Below, piece after piece: positions 34,014-44,379 of a stretch of DNA of 64,000 bases. The DNA lies in contig NC_016131.3 in assembly GCF_000005505.3 (NCBI RefSeq), positions 24,481,001 to 24,545,000 of the forward strand. The letters are read 5' to 3'. The position numbers and the translations under genes are program-made. Source of the stretch: Brachypodium distachyon. Lineage: Eukaryota > Streptophyta > Magnoliopsida > Poales > Poaceae. The notes under the pieces are model-generated. The model was given only the letters and a program-made list of their open reading frames with translations. It was not told the DNA's origin and ran no database searches. Within the stretch, counting starts at the first letter, position 1, and the number at the start of each line of letters is the position of its first letter.

Positions 34014-35650
34014 CTGAGGCATAAGATCAAGGCATGAAAATAATCTTCATTGTCAGCTCCACATATGTTGTAGTTTGGGAGCATGTCAATCTGTCTATGA
34101 CGGAGATTTGCATCAGTAGATAGAGCATTTCTAGCAACTTTCCAGGAATTTTTTTTTGATTTTATGAGAGACTTTCTATTGCCACACATTCTTCCTGATA
34201 TTTCACTGCCCATCAGGATGGTCATTGTTTGCTCCCACCCCCTGCTTAATCATTTTGTCACGCAGGGCCAACTAGTAGGTGCTCTTGACAGTGAACAGCC
34301 CGAGCTGATGCGGCTGCCACCCAAGGAAGTCAGTCGGAAATCTTAAGGACGGATGAATCTTCAGGATTTCTTCACGGTCAATAGGAAGGAAATTGTGTTC
34401 CACTTTCTTGACATCCCACTCACCCTGTTCATTTATCAGGTCTGCCACCCATCTCAGACAAGAGGTGCCCCGTTGAGAGATCGGTCTTCTGCTGCCATCT
34501 CTAGGAATCCAAGGATCTCTCTCCAAACATGCATTTTAGATCCATCACCGATACGCCAAATGGCTCCCTTCTTAAACAGTTCAAGATCAAATTCAATGGC
34601 CTTCCAATAGGACGACGGGTTGCCCGTGAAAACAATATCAATAATATTGCCGTTAGGGTAGTATTTAGCTTTCAAGACTTGTGCACAAAGGATTTCAGCG
34701 TTTTAGACAAGTCTCAACGCTTGCTTAGCAAGGAGCGCTTGGTTAAAAAGGGGCCTGAGCCAGCGCGCGCTTTGATCAAGACTTCTTTCCCCTGGCCGAG
34801 AGATTGTGCCCCCCCACATTGAACAAGGCACTTATTCAAACTCTGAAATTTTACTTTGTTCATTCTTCCTTCAGGTGTTGGCAGTCCAAGGTACTTAGCT
34901 TCAAAATCCGTTTCGTTCCACACCCAAGATTGCTCTAATGTCTCCCCCAATGTCCTTCGGGCAAGATTGGCCAAGGAGAAGGGAGCATTTGCTTGGGTTG
35001 ATTGACTGGCTAGTGCGATGTTTAGTACAAAGGATATCTTAAATTCTATGAGCTTGGTTAGGATCAGCTTTGAAAAAAAGTAGACTGTCATCTACGAATA
35101 GGAGGTGTGAAATACCCGGGGCGTTTCTACAGATTTTCATAGGACTGATTAGGCCATCATCATTAGCGTGCTTCTAGAGCAGGATCGAGAGTCCATCCGC
35201 CAAAAAGAGGAAGAGAAACGGGGAGAGGGGGTCTCCCTGTTTGAAATTTTCTAGGCGGGAGTCATTAATCTTAACAGAACAGCTCAGAGACTTGACACAT
35301 GACATGATCCAGGTGATCCACCGATTAGCAAAGCCTACTTTCCTCATGACGGTCTCCAAGAAATTTTAGTCGACGCGGTCATACGCCTTAGACAGATCAA
35401 GTTTGTAAGCACAGGCATTCCTCCCTTGAATAATATTGTGTTCAATCGCATGGAAACACTCATAAGAAATGAGGGCATTGTCAGTGATGAGGCGCCCAAG
35501 CACGCTTTTATTGGGAGAGATAATTTCGTTGAGGTTACTGGACCACTTGCAACTCGTCATCCCTACCCTACGACATGAAGATTGGACCACCCTTGGTGTG
35601 AGGTTGATCCAATGGGTCATGTCTTATCATGTACCTCTAGACAAATCGTG
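34014..35650 (-). pseudogene. LINE (L1-type) reverse transcriptase fragment
   Basis: On the minus strand, from 35620 down, the RT motifs appear in order: LITDNALISYECFH, KLDLSKAYDRVD, QGDPLSPFLF and LLFVDDSLLFF (the catalytic FVDD, near 35080). Further down are the region ending in WRIGDGSKMHVWRE and part of the zf-RVT domain (NALSTDANLRHRQ, CGADNEDYFHALILC). Stops and frameshifts are many. It breaks off at about 34021 next to the TIR element, so the 3' end with a poly(A) tail is lost. Confidence 0.85.
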
Positions 35651-36530
35651 TATATTGTGATATGTTGAAGCTGACCTCTCAAGTCACATGAGGTGTTGTG
35701 CCTGTCCCATTTTACTTTACGCAAACGTAAAGGAAAGGCATATCACATCACAATAATCTAAAGGTAGCCTCTGTGCATAATTCTTGTCTCTGGTCAATGT
35801 TTATGGTTAAATTATATTTCTCACCGTTAATGAAATAATTTATTACCTAATACAGGTTTTCTGCTATGGCCCACGGAGAAACCTGTATTTAAGAAATAAT
35901 TAATGAAAATTCAGTAGGTATCCTATTATTGGCATCTGCAATCACTTATCATATTTACTCATATAAAGATCTACGGTGGTCCATCACCTTTCAGACCAAA
36001 CCGGTGGCTACAGCGTAAACTATTTTTTAATCCGTAGCAACACAGTCCTAGTATTTCTAAAAAAATGTTATTTTATCCTTGAACAAGTATTTTAATATGA
36101 ATAGATCTGACTATTGACGGGCAAATACCGAAAGTGACCCTGCACCTTGTAGGAGCCGCAGTTTAACGTATCGTTTAATTTTTCGGCAGCATCTTGTTGG
36201 GTCGTTTGTCAGTGACGGCTGGAGAGCACGAGAAGGTGCTTCCCTGCAGACTGCATTTCTCTGCATACTGTTTAGAACATTAAAGTTTATTTCTCGTTTT
36301 CCGTTAAAGGGCACACCATTTCGGAGATTGCGCACTTCTCCCTCGCTCGCATCCTTACTTCGACCCCCCACCATCATCACCAACCCGCAATTTCACCCTC
36401 GCCTTCGCTCCCCACCTCCACCGTTCTCTCTTCCTCAAGCGCTCGTGGAGGAATTTGTGAATTGCGCGGAGGCCCAGTAGAGTTATTGCAAAAGGGGCAG
36501 GCGGAAACCCTGGGTTTTGTTTTGGGGGCA
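35651..36530 (+). promoter_or_regulatory. Upstream region and 5' UTR of the SUVH gene
   Basis: AT-rich to about 36050, then mixed. A pyrimidine/C-rich leader (about 36330-36450) precedes the ATG. A short hairpin with TTTACG/CGTAAA arms lies at about 35715-35735. I see no convincing TATA box. No gene supported. Confidence 0.4.
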
Positions 36531-38567
36531 ATGGAGGTGGAGGAGTCCTCGCCGTCGTCGCCGTTGTCTTCGCCGTCCTCATCCCCTTCGTCCGACTCCA
36601 TCGACCTCAACTTCCTGCCCTTCCTGAAGAGGGAGCCCAAGTCGGAGCCGGCTTCCCCGGAGCATGATCCTCTTCCGCCTCCGCCTCCGCCTCCGCCTCC
36701 GCCGCAGGCCGCGGCTGCAGTCGCGGTTGCTTATGTCGACCCTACACCGGCAACGCCGGACCTGTCTTCGCCGGCGGTGATGACGCCGCTGCAGTCGCTG
36801 CCGCCAAACCCTGACGAGGACGCACTCTTCGCGGAGTACTGCCGGCTCGCGAGCCTCTACCTGCTATCGGCGGGGGCAGGGGCGATCGTGCAAGCGCCGA
36901 CTCCGGAGGCCGCGGCGCCGGCGGTCGTGCAGCCTGGGTCGGGTTCCGCTGTGAAGAAGCGCCGGCCACGGTCGTCAGAGTTGGTGCGGGTGTCCTCGCT
37001 GGGCATGCGGGATCAGATCTATTTCCGTGATGTGGTGCGCCGGGCGCGCATCACATTTGAGTCGCTGCGTGGGCTGCTGCTCAAGGACGACGAGCGGGCG
37101 GAGGCTCTCGGGCTTCCAGGCGTCGTCGGGCTTGGGTCAACGGACCGGCGCCGCGTCCGCGCGGACCTGCGGGCCGCAGCTCTCATGGCCGACCGAGACC
37201 TGTGGCTCAACCGTGACCGGCGAATTGTGGGACCAATCCCTGGGATATCTGTAGGGGACGCCTTCTTCTTTCGCATGGAGCTATGTGTTCTGGGTATCCA
37301 TGGCCAGGTGCAGGCCGGAATCGACTACCTCACTGCTGGCCGGTCTGCCTCAGGGGAGCCTATAGCCACATCTATCATTGTGTCTGGTGGGTATGAAGAT
37401 GATGATGACCGTGGTGATATACTGGTGTACACCGGCCATGGTGGCCGCGACCCCAACCTTCACAAGCATTGCGTCGACCAGAAGCTTGAGGGTGGTAACC
37501 TTGCCCTCGAGCGCAGCATGGCCTATGGTATTGAGATTCGCGTAATCCGAGCAGTCAAGTCTAAGCGCAGTCCTGTGGGAAAGGTCTACTTCTATGATGG
37601 CCTCTACAAGGTTGTTGACTTCTGGCTCGATCGCGGCAAAGCTGGCTTTGGTGTTTACAAGTATAAAATGATACGCATTGATGGGCAGGATGCCATGGGC
37701 TCTGTGAATTATCGTGTAGCTGAACGGCTTAAGGTGGATGCGTTATCTATGCGACCAACTGGATATTTGAGCTTTGATATTTCAATGGGCCGAGAGAGCA
37801 TGCCTGTTGCACTATATAACGATGTTGATGATGATAAGGACCCGCTCTTATATGAGTATCTGGCAAGGCCAATATTCCCATCCTCTGCAGTCCAAGGGAA
37901 GTTTGCTGAGGGGGGTGGTGGGTGTGAGTGCATCGAGAATTGCTCCATCGGGTGTTATTGTGCACAAAGGAACGGCGGTGAGTTTGCGTATGATAAAGCT
38001 GGTGTTCTTCTACGGGGTAAACCACTGGTCTACGAGTGTGGTCCGTATTGCCGATGCCCACCTAGCTGCCCAAACAGGGTTAGTCAGAAGGGACTTAAAA
38101 ATAGGCTTGAGGTGTTCCGGTCAAGGGAGACTGGGTGGGGTGTTCGGTCTTTGGATCTTATTAAAGCTGGCGCTTTCATTTGTGAGTTCAGTGGGATTGT
38201 GCTTACTCATCAGCAGTCAGAGATAGTGGCTGTCAATGGTGATTGCTTGGTGCATCCAAACAGGTTCCCTCCAAGGTGGTTAGATTGGGGTGATATCTCT
38301 GATGTGTATCCTGGGTATGTGCCGCCGAACCATCCTGCCATTGCTGACCTGAACTTTTCAATTGATGTGTCAAGGGCAAGGAATGTGGCTTGTTATTTCA
38401 GCCATAGCTGCAGTCCAAATGTTTTTATCCAGTTTGTGCTGTTTGACCATTACAACATGTCATATCCCCACCTCATGATCTTTGCCCTGGAGAACATTCC
38501 ACCATTGAGAGAGCTAAGCATCGACTACGGAATGATTGATGAATGGGTTGGAAAGTTAACTATGTAG
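36531..38567 (+). CDS. SUVH2/9: SUVH2/SUVH9-type SRA-SET protein, intronless
   Basis: 678 residues, single exon. The ATG at 36531 is chosen because the open frame upstream starts only at a TTG. N-terminus: serine-rich, DLNFLPFLKREP, a proline tract (about 48-58), and a basic KKRRPR near 142 (possible nuclear signal). SRA/YDG domain about 233-385 (PGISVGDAFF, VYTGHGG). Pre-SET with nine cysteines from C465 to C513. SET about 524-678 (GWGVRS, YFSHSCSPN, ELSIDYG). The protein ends EWVGKLTM with no post-SET cysteine cluster, the hallmark of Arabidopsis SUVH2 and SUVH9. Those proteins lack methyltransferase activity, bind methylated cytosine through the SRA domain and bring RNA polymerase V to chromatin in RNA-directed DNA methylation. 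Single-exon structure is normal for this family. Orthology to one of the two is not resolved. Confidence 0.93.
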   Translation: MEVEESSPSSPLSSPSSSPSSDSIDLNFLPFLKREPKSEPASPEHDPLPPPPPPPPPPQAAAAVAVAYVDPTPATPDLSSPAVMTPLQSLPPNPDEDALFAEYCRLASLYLLSAGAGAIVQAPTPEAAAPAVVQPGSGSAVKKRRPRSSELVRVSSLGMRDQIYFRDVVRRARITFESLRGLLLKDDERAEALGLPGVVGLGSTDRRRVRADLRAAALMADRDLWLNRDRRIVGPIPGISVGDAFFFRMELCVLGIHGQVQAGIDYLTAGRSASGEPIATSIIVSGGYEDDDDRGDILVYTGHGGRDPNLHKHCVDQKLEGGNLALERSMAYGIEIRVIRAVKSKRSPVGKVYFYDGLYKVVDFWLDRGKAGFGVYKYKMIRIDGQDAMGSVNYRVAERLKVDALSMRPTGYLSFDISMGRESMPVALYNDVDDDKDPLLYEYLARPIFPSSAVQGKFAEGGGGCECIENCSIGCYCAQRNGGEFAYDKAGVLLRGKPLVYECGPYCRCPPSCPNRVSQKGLKNRLEVFRSRETGWGVRSLDLIKAGAFICEFSGIVLTHQQSEIVAVNGDCLVHPNRFPPRWLDWGDISDVYPGYVPPNHPAIADLNFSIDVSRARNVACYFSHSCSPNVFIQFVLFDHYNMSYPHLMIFALENIPPLRELSIDYGMIDEWVGKLTM

Positions 38568-38778
38568 TCAGAGTATCTTCTAGATGGCAATACCCTTTCT
38601 ATTTTTTTCCCTTTTCACGATGTTTTCGAAATGCTGTTCTCGGGGATCGTTGAGGAGGTTGCTGCTAGAAGTTCCTATGCTGGTAATATTCCCAATCCTC
38701 ACTGTAGTTCTGTTTTTATGAAATTTATAGGATTGTATTCCAAAATCAGTTCTCTTAGTTGCCTTCATAACTATTATA
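38568..38778 (+). other. Probable 3' UTR of the SUVH gene
   Basis: Begins after the TAG stop. AT-rich, no coding sequence. I see no strong AATAAA before the Stowaway element, so the transcript end is not fixed. Confidence 0.35.
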
Positions 38779-38857
38779 CTCCCTCCGACCCATATTACTT
38801 GTCCCAGATTTAGTACAAAGTTGTACTAAATCAGTGACAAGTACCGACCGGAGGGAG
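38779..38857. mobile_element. Stowaway MITE (79 bp)
   Basis: CTCCCTCCGACC ... GGTCGGAGGGAG-type termini, a hairpin through TTTAGTACAAAG/TTGTACTAAAT, and TA on both sides (38777-38778, 38858-38859). Tc1/mariner-derived, non-coding. Confidence 0.95.
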
Positions 38858-38859
38858 TA

Positions 38860-40548
38860 TGTTTCTTTATGCCTGTATGCACTGCTTAGTTTTGTCTGTT
38901 ATTTTCTACTTGGTTTGCATTTTGTTCTGCTCCCACTAAGGATCATAAATATACTTGCATGGTTTCTGGATTTCTGGGCTGTTAATATGGTCTATATATT
39001 ACATGCAGATACCTATTTAGTTGTACTCCTTACAATGGCCTAGGAAGCTAGCAATCTTTGATATACAACACGTATCATAACTGCGACCGATGTGTAAGAT
39101 AAATAGTTGAATCAAGTGGCTGATATGCTGTAGAGTAAGTTCATGCATTTTCGTTCTATTGCAGGATTATGTTTGTTGAGATACTCAGTTGCCATAGTTT
39201 CTTGAGAAGGATTTGCATTCACTGATTCAAATTGATTATTTTTCCACACAATCAGATCATTTGTGTGGGAGTACCTACTAGTAACCAATATATTGTCTAT
39301 TTAGGTGATGGTATCACCATATATGAAATGTATCACTAACTAATTGTAGAATCTATTCTTGATAGAATATACAGTATTGTTATAAGATTCTTGGTACAGA
39401 TAAATGAAAGAAAATGTGTGCATCCTGTAGTACTAGTATTCCCATGAACATAACTTCTGCAGCAAAAGATATTGGTAACTAAAATTGATGTGTGTTTTAT
39501 TTTTAATCTATTAGCATTGTCAATGTAGAAGTGGAACCTTGAACCTGTCCGCACACGCTGAAACACTGTTGATTTTTATAAGGTGTGCATGCATTTGAAA
39601 CAACATGTAGGCACCCCCCACCCCCCTCCTCCCTTGGGCGGTGGCATGCTTCTAAGTCCTACCATACTCCCTCGCATTCTCTGAAGCCATGGCCTCCTCC
39701 ATGGGCATCCAAGCCCTGTAATGCAGACGCGGCCCCTCCTCCATCCGCCGGCGTGGAAGGAGGAGCAGGATAGAAGACTGGTGTAGCTAGGCCATCACGA
39801 GCGTGCCATCGGAGTTCGCTTTCTTGAGCTCCACCGATGGCTGCGCCCAAGGCTACGATGCCACCCCCTGCATTGAGCCATGCCATAGCCTTCCCGCGGT
39901 GTGCCGTCGCAAGCTCTGTTGCGTCCTGCGAAGCTGTTCCTGTCATATCTGGTTGGCAGGTGAGAGCGATGGCATCTGGAGGAAGAGGAGATGGGATGGA
40001 TGCCTTCGAGGGGATTGGGTCAGTATGTGTGGAGAGAGGACTGGGAGGTTCCCTCGAGTTCTTCACAGTGATGACATCCTTACCAGATCAATGGTATTCC
40101 CTCGAGTTGCCCTTGTTTTCCATGCTGGTGATCTGTGCCAACATGAATCTGGCTTTGTCCCAGCCAAGCAAGCTATTTCCGTCTCTTGCAGAGGCAGATA
40201 TGGATGAGCCTGAAGTGAAGCATACCTGGTGAACTGTGCTGCCTGCTGGTAACTAGGCTATACCCCAGCTACATGATGGGGTTACATAAAAGTCATCCAA
40301 TGAAGTCATTTCAAGAGATACTAAAAATAAGGTTGCTAGTTGGTCTACTTTCGACTATTTTTTTTAATAGTCAAATAGTTTAGAGATCATGCAGTGAAAT
40401 GGAAGGAACTGTAGGAGACTAGGATGTCGTAGGAATGCATATTGGGTCCATCTGGTATTCCTGACTCCTAAACATCCACATAAAAGTTGTGAAAAACATC
40501 TCAAAATATAACATCATATAGATACAACATGTGTCTAGCATGCCTTAA
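38860..40548. other. Intergenic DNA with an unassigned GC-richer segment
   Basis: 38860-39590 is AT-rich with nothing recognised. 39600-40232 is GC-richer and open on both strands (a 131-residue plus frame at 39837-40232). I recognise no domain; it may be a captured gene fragment or chance. 40233-40548 is AT-rich. Confidence 0.3.
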
Positions 40549-40860
40549 GGTAGTGTTTGGCTGCAGAGCAATGTGGATTGGAACGGTTCTATTCCTATAG
40601 GAATGGGACAGAATGGAATGGCTCTAGTTTATATATTCTAGGAACCAAACACTTGGAACCACTGGTTCCCCTTGGAACCAAATGATTCTTATTCTTTTGA
40701 GTTATCATATGGTTCAGCTTAATAGGAGAATATTCCCCTTTGAGGAACCATATAGTTCCATTCCAGTTTTTCTATATTCTAGGAACCAAACACATGAATC
40801 ATATCAATTTTTCAAACCATTCCATTACATTATACTCCATGACTTCAACCAAACACTACC
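40549..40860. mobile_element. Tourist-like (PIF/Harbinger) MITE, TSD TAA
   Basis: 312 bp, TIRs GGTAGTGTTTGG and CCAAACACTACC, flanked by TAA at 40546-40548 and 40861-40863. The interior has repeated TTCTAGGAACCAAACAC and its partners. TAA/TTA target duplications with a GTGTTTGG end fit Tourist elements. Confidence 0.88.
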
Positions 40861-40863
40861 TAA

Positions 40864-43800
40864 AATGTTGCATTCAAATTCGACATACTGCTATACAAAC
40901 AGAAAAGACAATTCTAGTGCTATGAACGGGCTAAATTTACAACACAATTTGAATTAGCTAACATTATAACCAGAGATCTGATTCTCTGTTTGTCAAGCTG
41001 TGGATCAAAATGGAATTTACAAATTTGTGACATCATAGATACATGCTGTATCTATGTGGTAATTTTCCACGGCTTCTATAGGAGGTGTTTAGGGGTTCCG
41101 AGCACCCAATATCTCCTCGATGTGGTAGCAACCAAAATATTGGATCAATTTAATTGCTAGAGAGTAAAACAAATGATGTTTATGTGATTTCAGTCATACG
41201 TATACCGCTGAGGACAATGTAGAGATATGCACTGTACAGTGGACAAAGTACCTGAATAGATGTTGCATTTTCCGAGCCTGGATTTGATACTGCTCAACTG
41301 TTCCTAATATGTCTCATGCACTTGCTCCTTTGAACCAGCCTATGCACATTAGTGCATAGGAGATTCTATAGAAAACTCACTGAACATGTTTGGTTTCTAC
41401 TGGGACCTGCATTCAGTCACAACCAAGTTTGTTGCATGACCAAAATTATCGGCCATTCACCATACAAATGCCACTCGCATTACTACCCAAATCTCGCAAA
41501 CCACCAAGGGAAGGGAAGGGAAGGGGATTAACCGGCCAATTTTAGCTGTAAAAACAGAGCCCTTATTGTCTATAATGTATGCCTTAATTTAGCCTGTCAC
41601 ACTCTTGATGTCATCTAACATAGGTCACATTATTTCATGACTGAGATCCTTTTGCTGGCTAAGAATCACAAACATATGATATTAGTTTCAATCCTATATT
41701 CTCTTGTGACATAATATTAGTTCACATGAGCTCGCACTAGACCTTGTTCATATCATTCAGTCCTTCGCAATTGAGTTGCTTAGATCTTACAGTTACTTTG
41801 TATTTATTCATTAGTTCCTAAACCTTGTGTATATATTTCGATGATCCATAACTTCTAACATGAGTTGGCACTAGATTCTCGCTGTGGATATCAAGTGAAT
41901 TTATTAGGAAGTATAAATTGTTTGTTAGGAAGTGATTCTCCTGCACTTGCATATTTTTCGGCATACTAGCTAAATACATGTGCGTTGATAGAGATAAGTA
42001 AACTAGATTACCCTAATGCATTATTGTTATTGTGTTTCATGCCATGTATTTGAGAGTTTTTCAAATGGTTCCACATACAAGAAAATAGAAATAAAAGATG
42101 GTTCCACATATAATAGTAAAGATAAAGATTACTCTTCTGTTTATTTTAGTGGACTCATTTAGTCCACAACATACCGTAGTGGTTGTCGCATTTTACATGT
42201 GCAAATTGAGTGTGCTGCTAATTTGCTATTTGCTTTCAGAATTGGATGTTTTCTTTGCGATGTTTAGGTTGTTAGTAGTATCTTCGAATGACATTAAATT
42301 TTAGTCCATTGCCTCTCTTCAAGTACTTTCTTTTAATAAACTCCTATTAAGTTTAATAGTACATTTCTCTCTTTTTTCAGTCTAATAACGGTGAACTACA
42401 CACGAGCTGACACGCGTTCCCATGAAGTCAGTTTCAGCTCACTGTTGTCGATTGGGCATCAGCCATTTGTTGTATATTTTGTGTGGCAACCTTAGCTGTT
42501 ACTCCTGAAGCTCGATTTTTTTTGCTGCTGCACGATGCTTTACAAGGCAGACGCTGCAGAGCTGGGTTTCGAGCTTTAGTCGACTTTTTACTCGCATGGC
42601 TGCCGAACTTTGTATGTACATATATCTGTAAAGAAATCTGTAAATTATCTAGCTTCCAGATGTACTCCCTTGTGTTGCTAAATGCTGGTGCCTTCATAAG
42701 TTCCCAGCCTTCAGACAACCAGTAGCCCAGAGGGTTTGCAATGTATAGGCCGTACAGCCAAGTTGTTTGCCGTTGCCAGGGTCCTGTGGATTTTGTTTTT
42801 ATTTTTGAAAGGAGGGTCCTGTGGATTTTGGCGGTGTTGCTCGTCGGTATATTTGGTTCTTGGAAGTCTATGCCTTTACCAATTTTTTCCACATGCGTGT
42901 CTGCGTTTACACTGTATTTTTTTAAAAAGAAAAAAATTATTCGATAGAATAAAAACAAAATAACATATAAACATAGGTCGCTAAAATTTCATAAGGTAAA
43001 TTTGGAAAACAACCAAACACTCGGTCTAAACCCGACCACTCGTCCTGTGCATTGTGCTGGAGCCCTGAGAGGCATGGCATCAACGAGACATGCTTGGCCT
43101 AGCAATGCTGGTTTATCGTTATGTTGAGGCGTTGAGCTGCCGATGACCTCGGCCGGTAGAGAGCACAAAACTTACTGGATGCGTTGCTACTAGTGCCTAA
43201 AGAGCACAGAGCTATAAGATTGTCATTACAGTGACGTATTATGGGAAATTATACATCATGACACCATATTAGATATTTAGATGGCATTAGGGGAATCGAG
43301 AGGAGTTTCCTTGGCCAATAGAGAGAGCAGACTACCTTAAGTACTCACATTGTAACTATTAAACGAATTGCAGAGATGGAGCCCTTACACGAAGGTGATC
43401 CTAAGCAACAGACGATGCATAGTAGGAGTCTACTCTAATTTGTATTTGTTGGTTTGAATCAATTATTGCAATAACTAATCAACTACGCAAGTTTGTTGGT
43501 TTACTGTGTTGAATGTTTGTGATGTGATATGCAAACAAGAATTATTGTAATAGCTAATGAACTATGCAAGTTTGTATAATGTTTCTGATGTGACGTGCTA
43601 GATATGTATGCTTGATCCTGAGGAAATTGCATAGAAAACCCTTAAATTTGGCAACAATGTTCAGTTTCATCCAGATGGTCTAACAGAAAATGAGGGAGGA
43701 GGTTCTCTAAATAAATCACACCCACTAGATCTTCCTAGCGCTGGCTGGACCGAGGGTTAGAAGCCAAAAAATTCCAAGGGGTTGAAAGAAAGAATCCACC

Positions 43801-44359
43801 GACCGCAAATTTGGGGAAAAAAAATCACATTAGATGCCAACGTGGCCTTTTGGTCTGAAATCGTCATTTTGGACTATAAAGAACCAGCTTGTCAAGTTCA
43901 TGAAGCCAACTTTTAAGTTTTCAAGTTTTTGGATGAAAGTGAATATCGCTGCCAAGTCTAAGATCCCAGATGCAATTTCCCCTGTGATACTAGAAAAGTA
44001 GGATGTGCATATCCCGGTCTAGCTTATTGTTCGGTATTATTTTAGGATGGATTAAGCCATGTTCACCTGTTGGATATAATAGGTATAATTAGAGTTATGA
44101 TAATCTAGAGCAAACAGTAAACCGTTCCATCACAGGTTGGTATCAGACCCAAAGGATGCAGGGCGAATGATTTTTTCTTTACAACTTTGCCTTGAGAAAC
44201 TCTTGTTTTCCCCCTTGACAATTATTCAAGTATTTCAGGCCATGTACTGTCTACAAATTGCAAGAGTACATACTGGCCAAAATATACACAATTAAGCTTC
44301 ACCCAAACAATGATAAATCGAACCTTACGTGCAGTAGCCTGCTTCATATGTTTGGTATC
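40864..44359. other. Intergenic AT-rich DNA between the two host genes
   Basis: No gene supported. A (GGGAA)4-like run occurs at 41506-41526. A pyrimidine-rich acceptor-like sequence ending CAG at about 42380, followed by about 350 bp with UTR-like composition, may be a 3' UTR exon of an unknown transcript. Positions 43600-44140 look like old repeat sequence of unknown type. Confidence 0.3.
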
Positions 44360-44379
44360 TTTGTTTGTTTGTTTGTTTG
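44360..44379. repeat. TTTG microsatellite directly after the NAD synthetase stop codon
   Basis: Five TTTG units on the plus strand, CAAA on the coding strand. The TAA stop is at 44382-44380, so the repeat is the first part of the 3' UTR. Confidence 0.85.

Noticed and set aside
33520..34021. 8-bp target duplication for the TIR element
   Set aside because: TCGGTCTC and CTGAGGCA do not match.
36462..36530. Longer SUVH N-terminus
   Set aside because: It would start at TTG. The first ATG in frame is 36531 and the following sequence fits the family.
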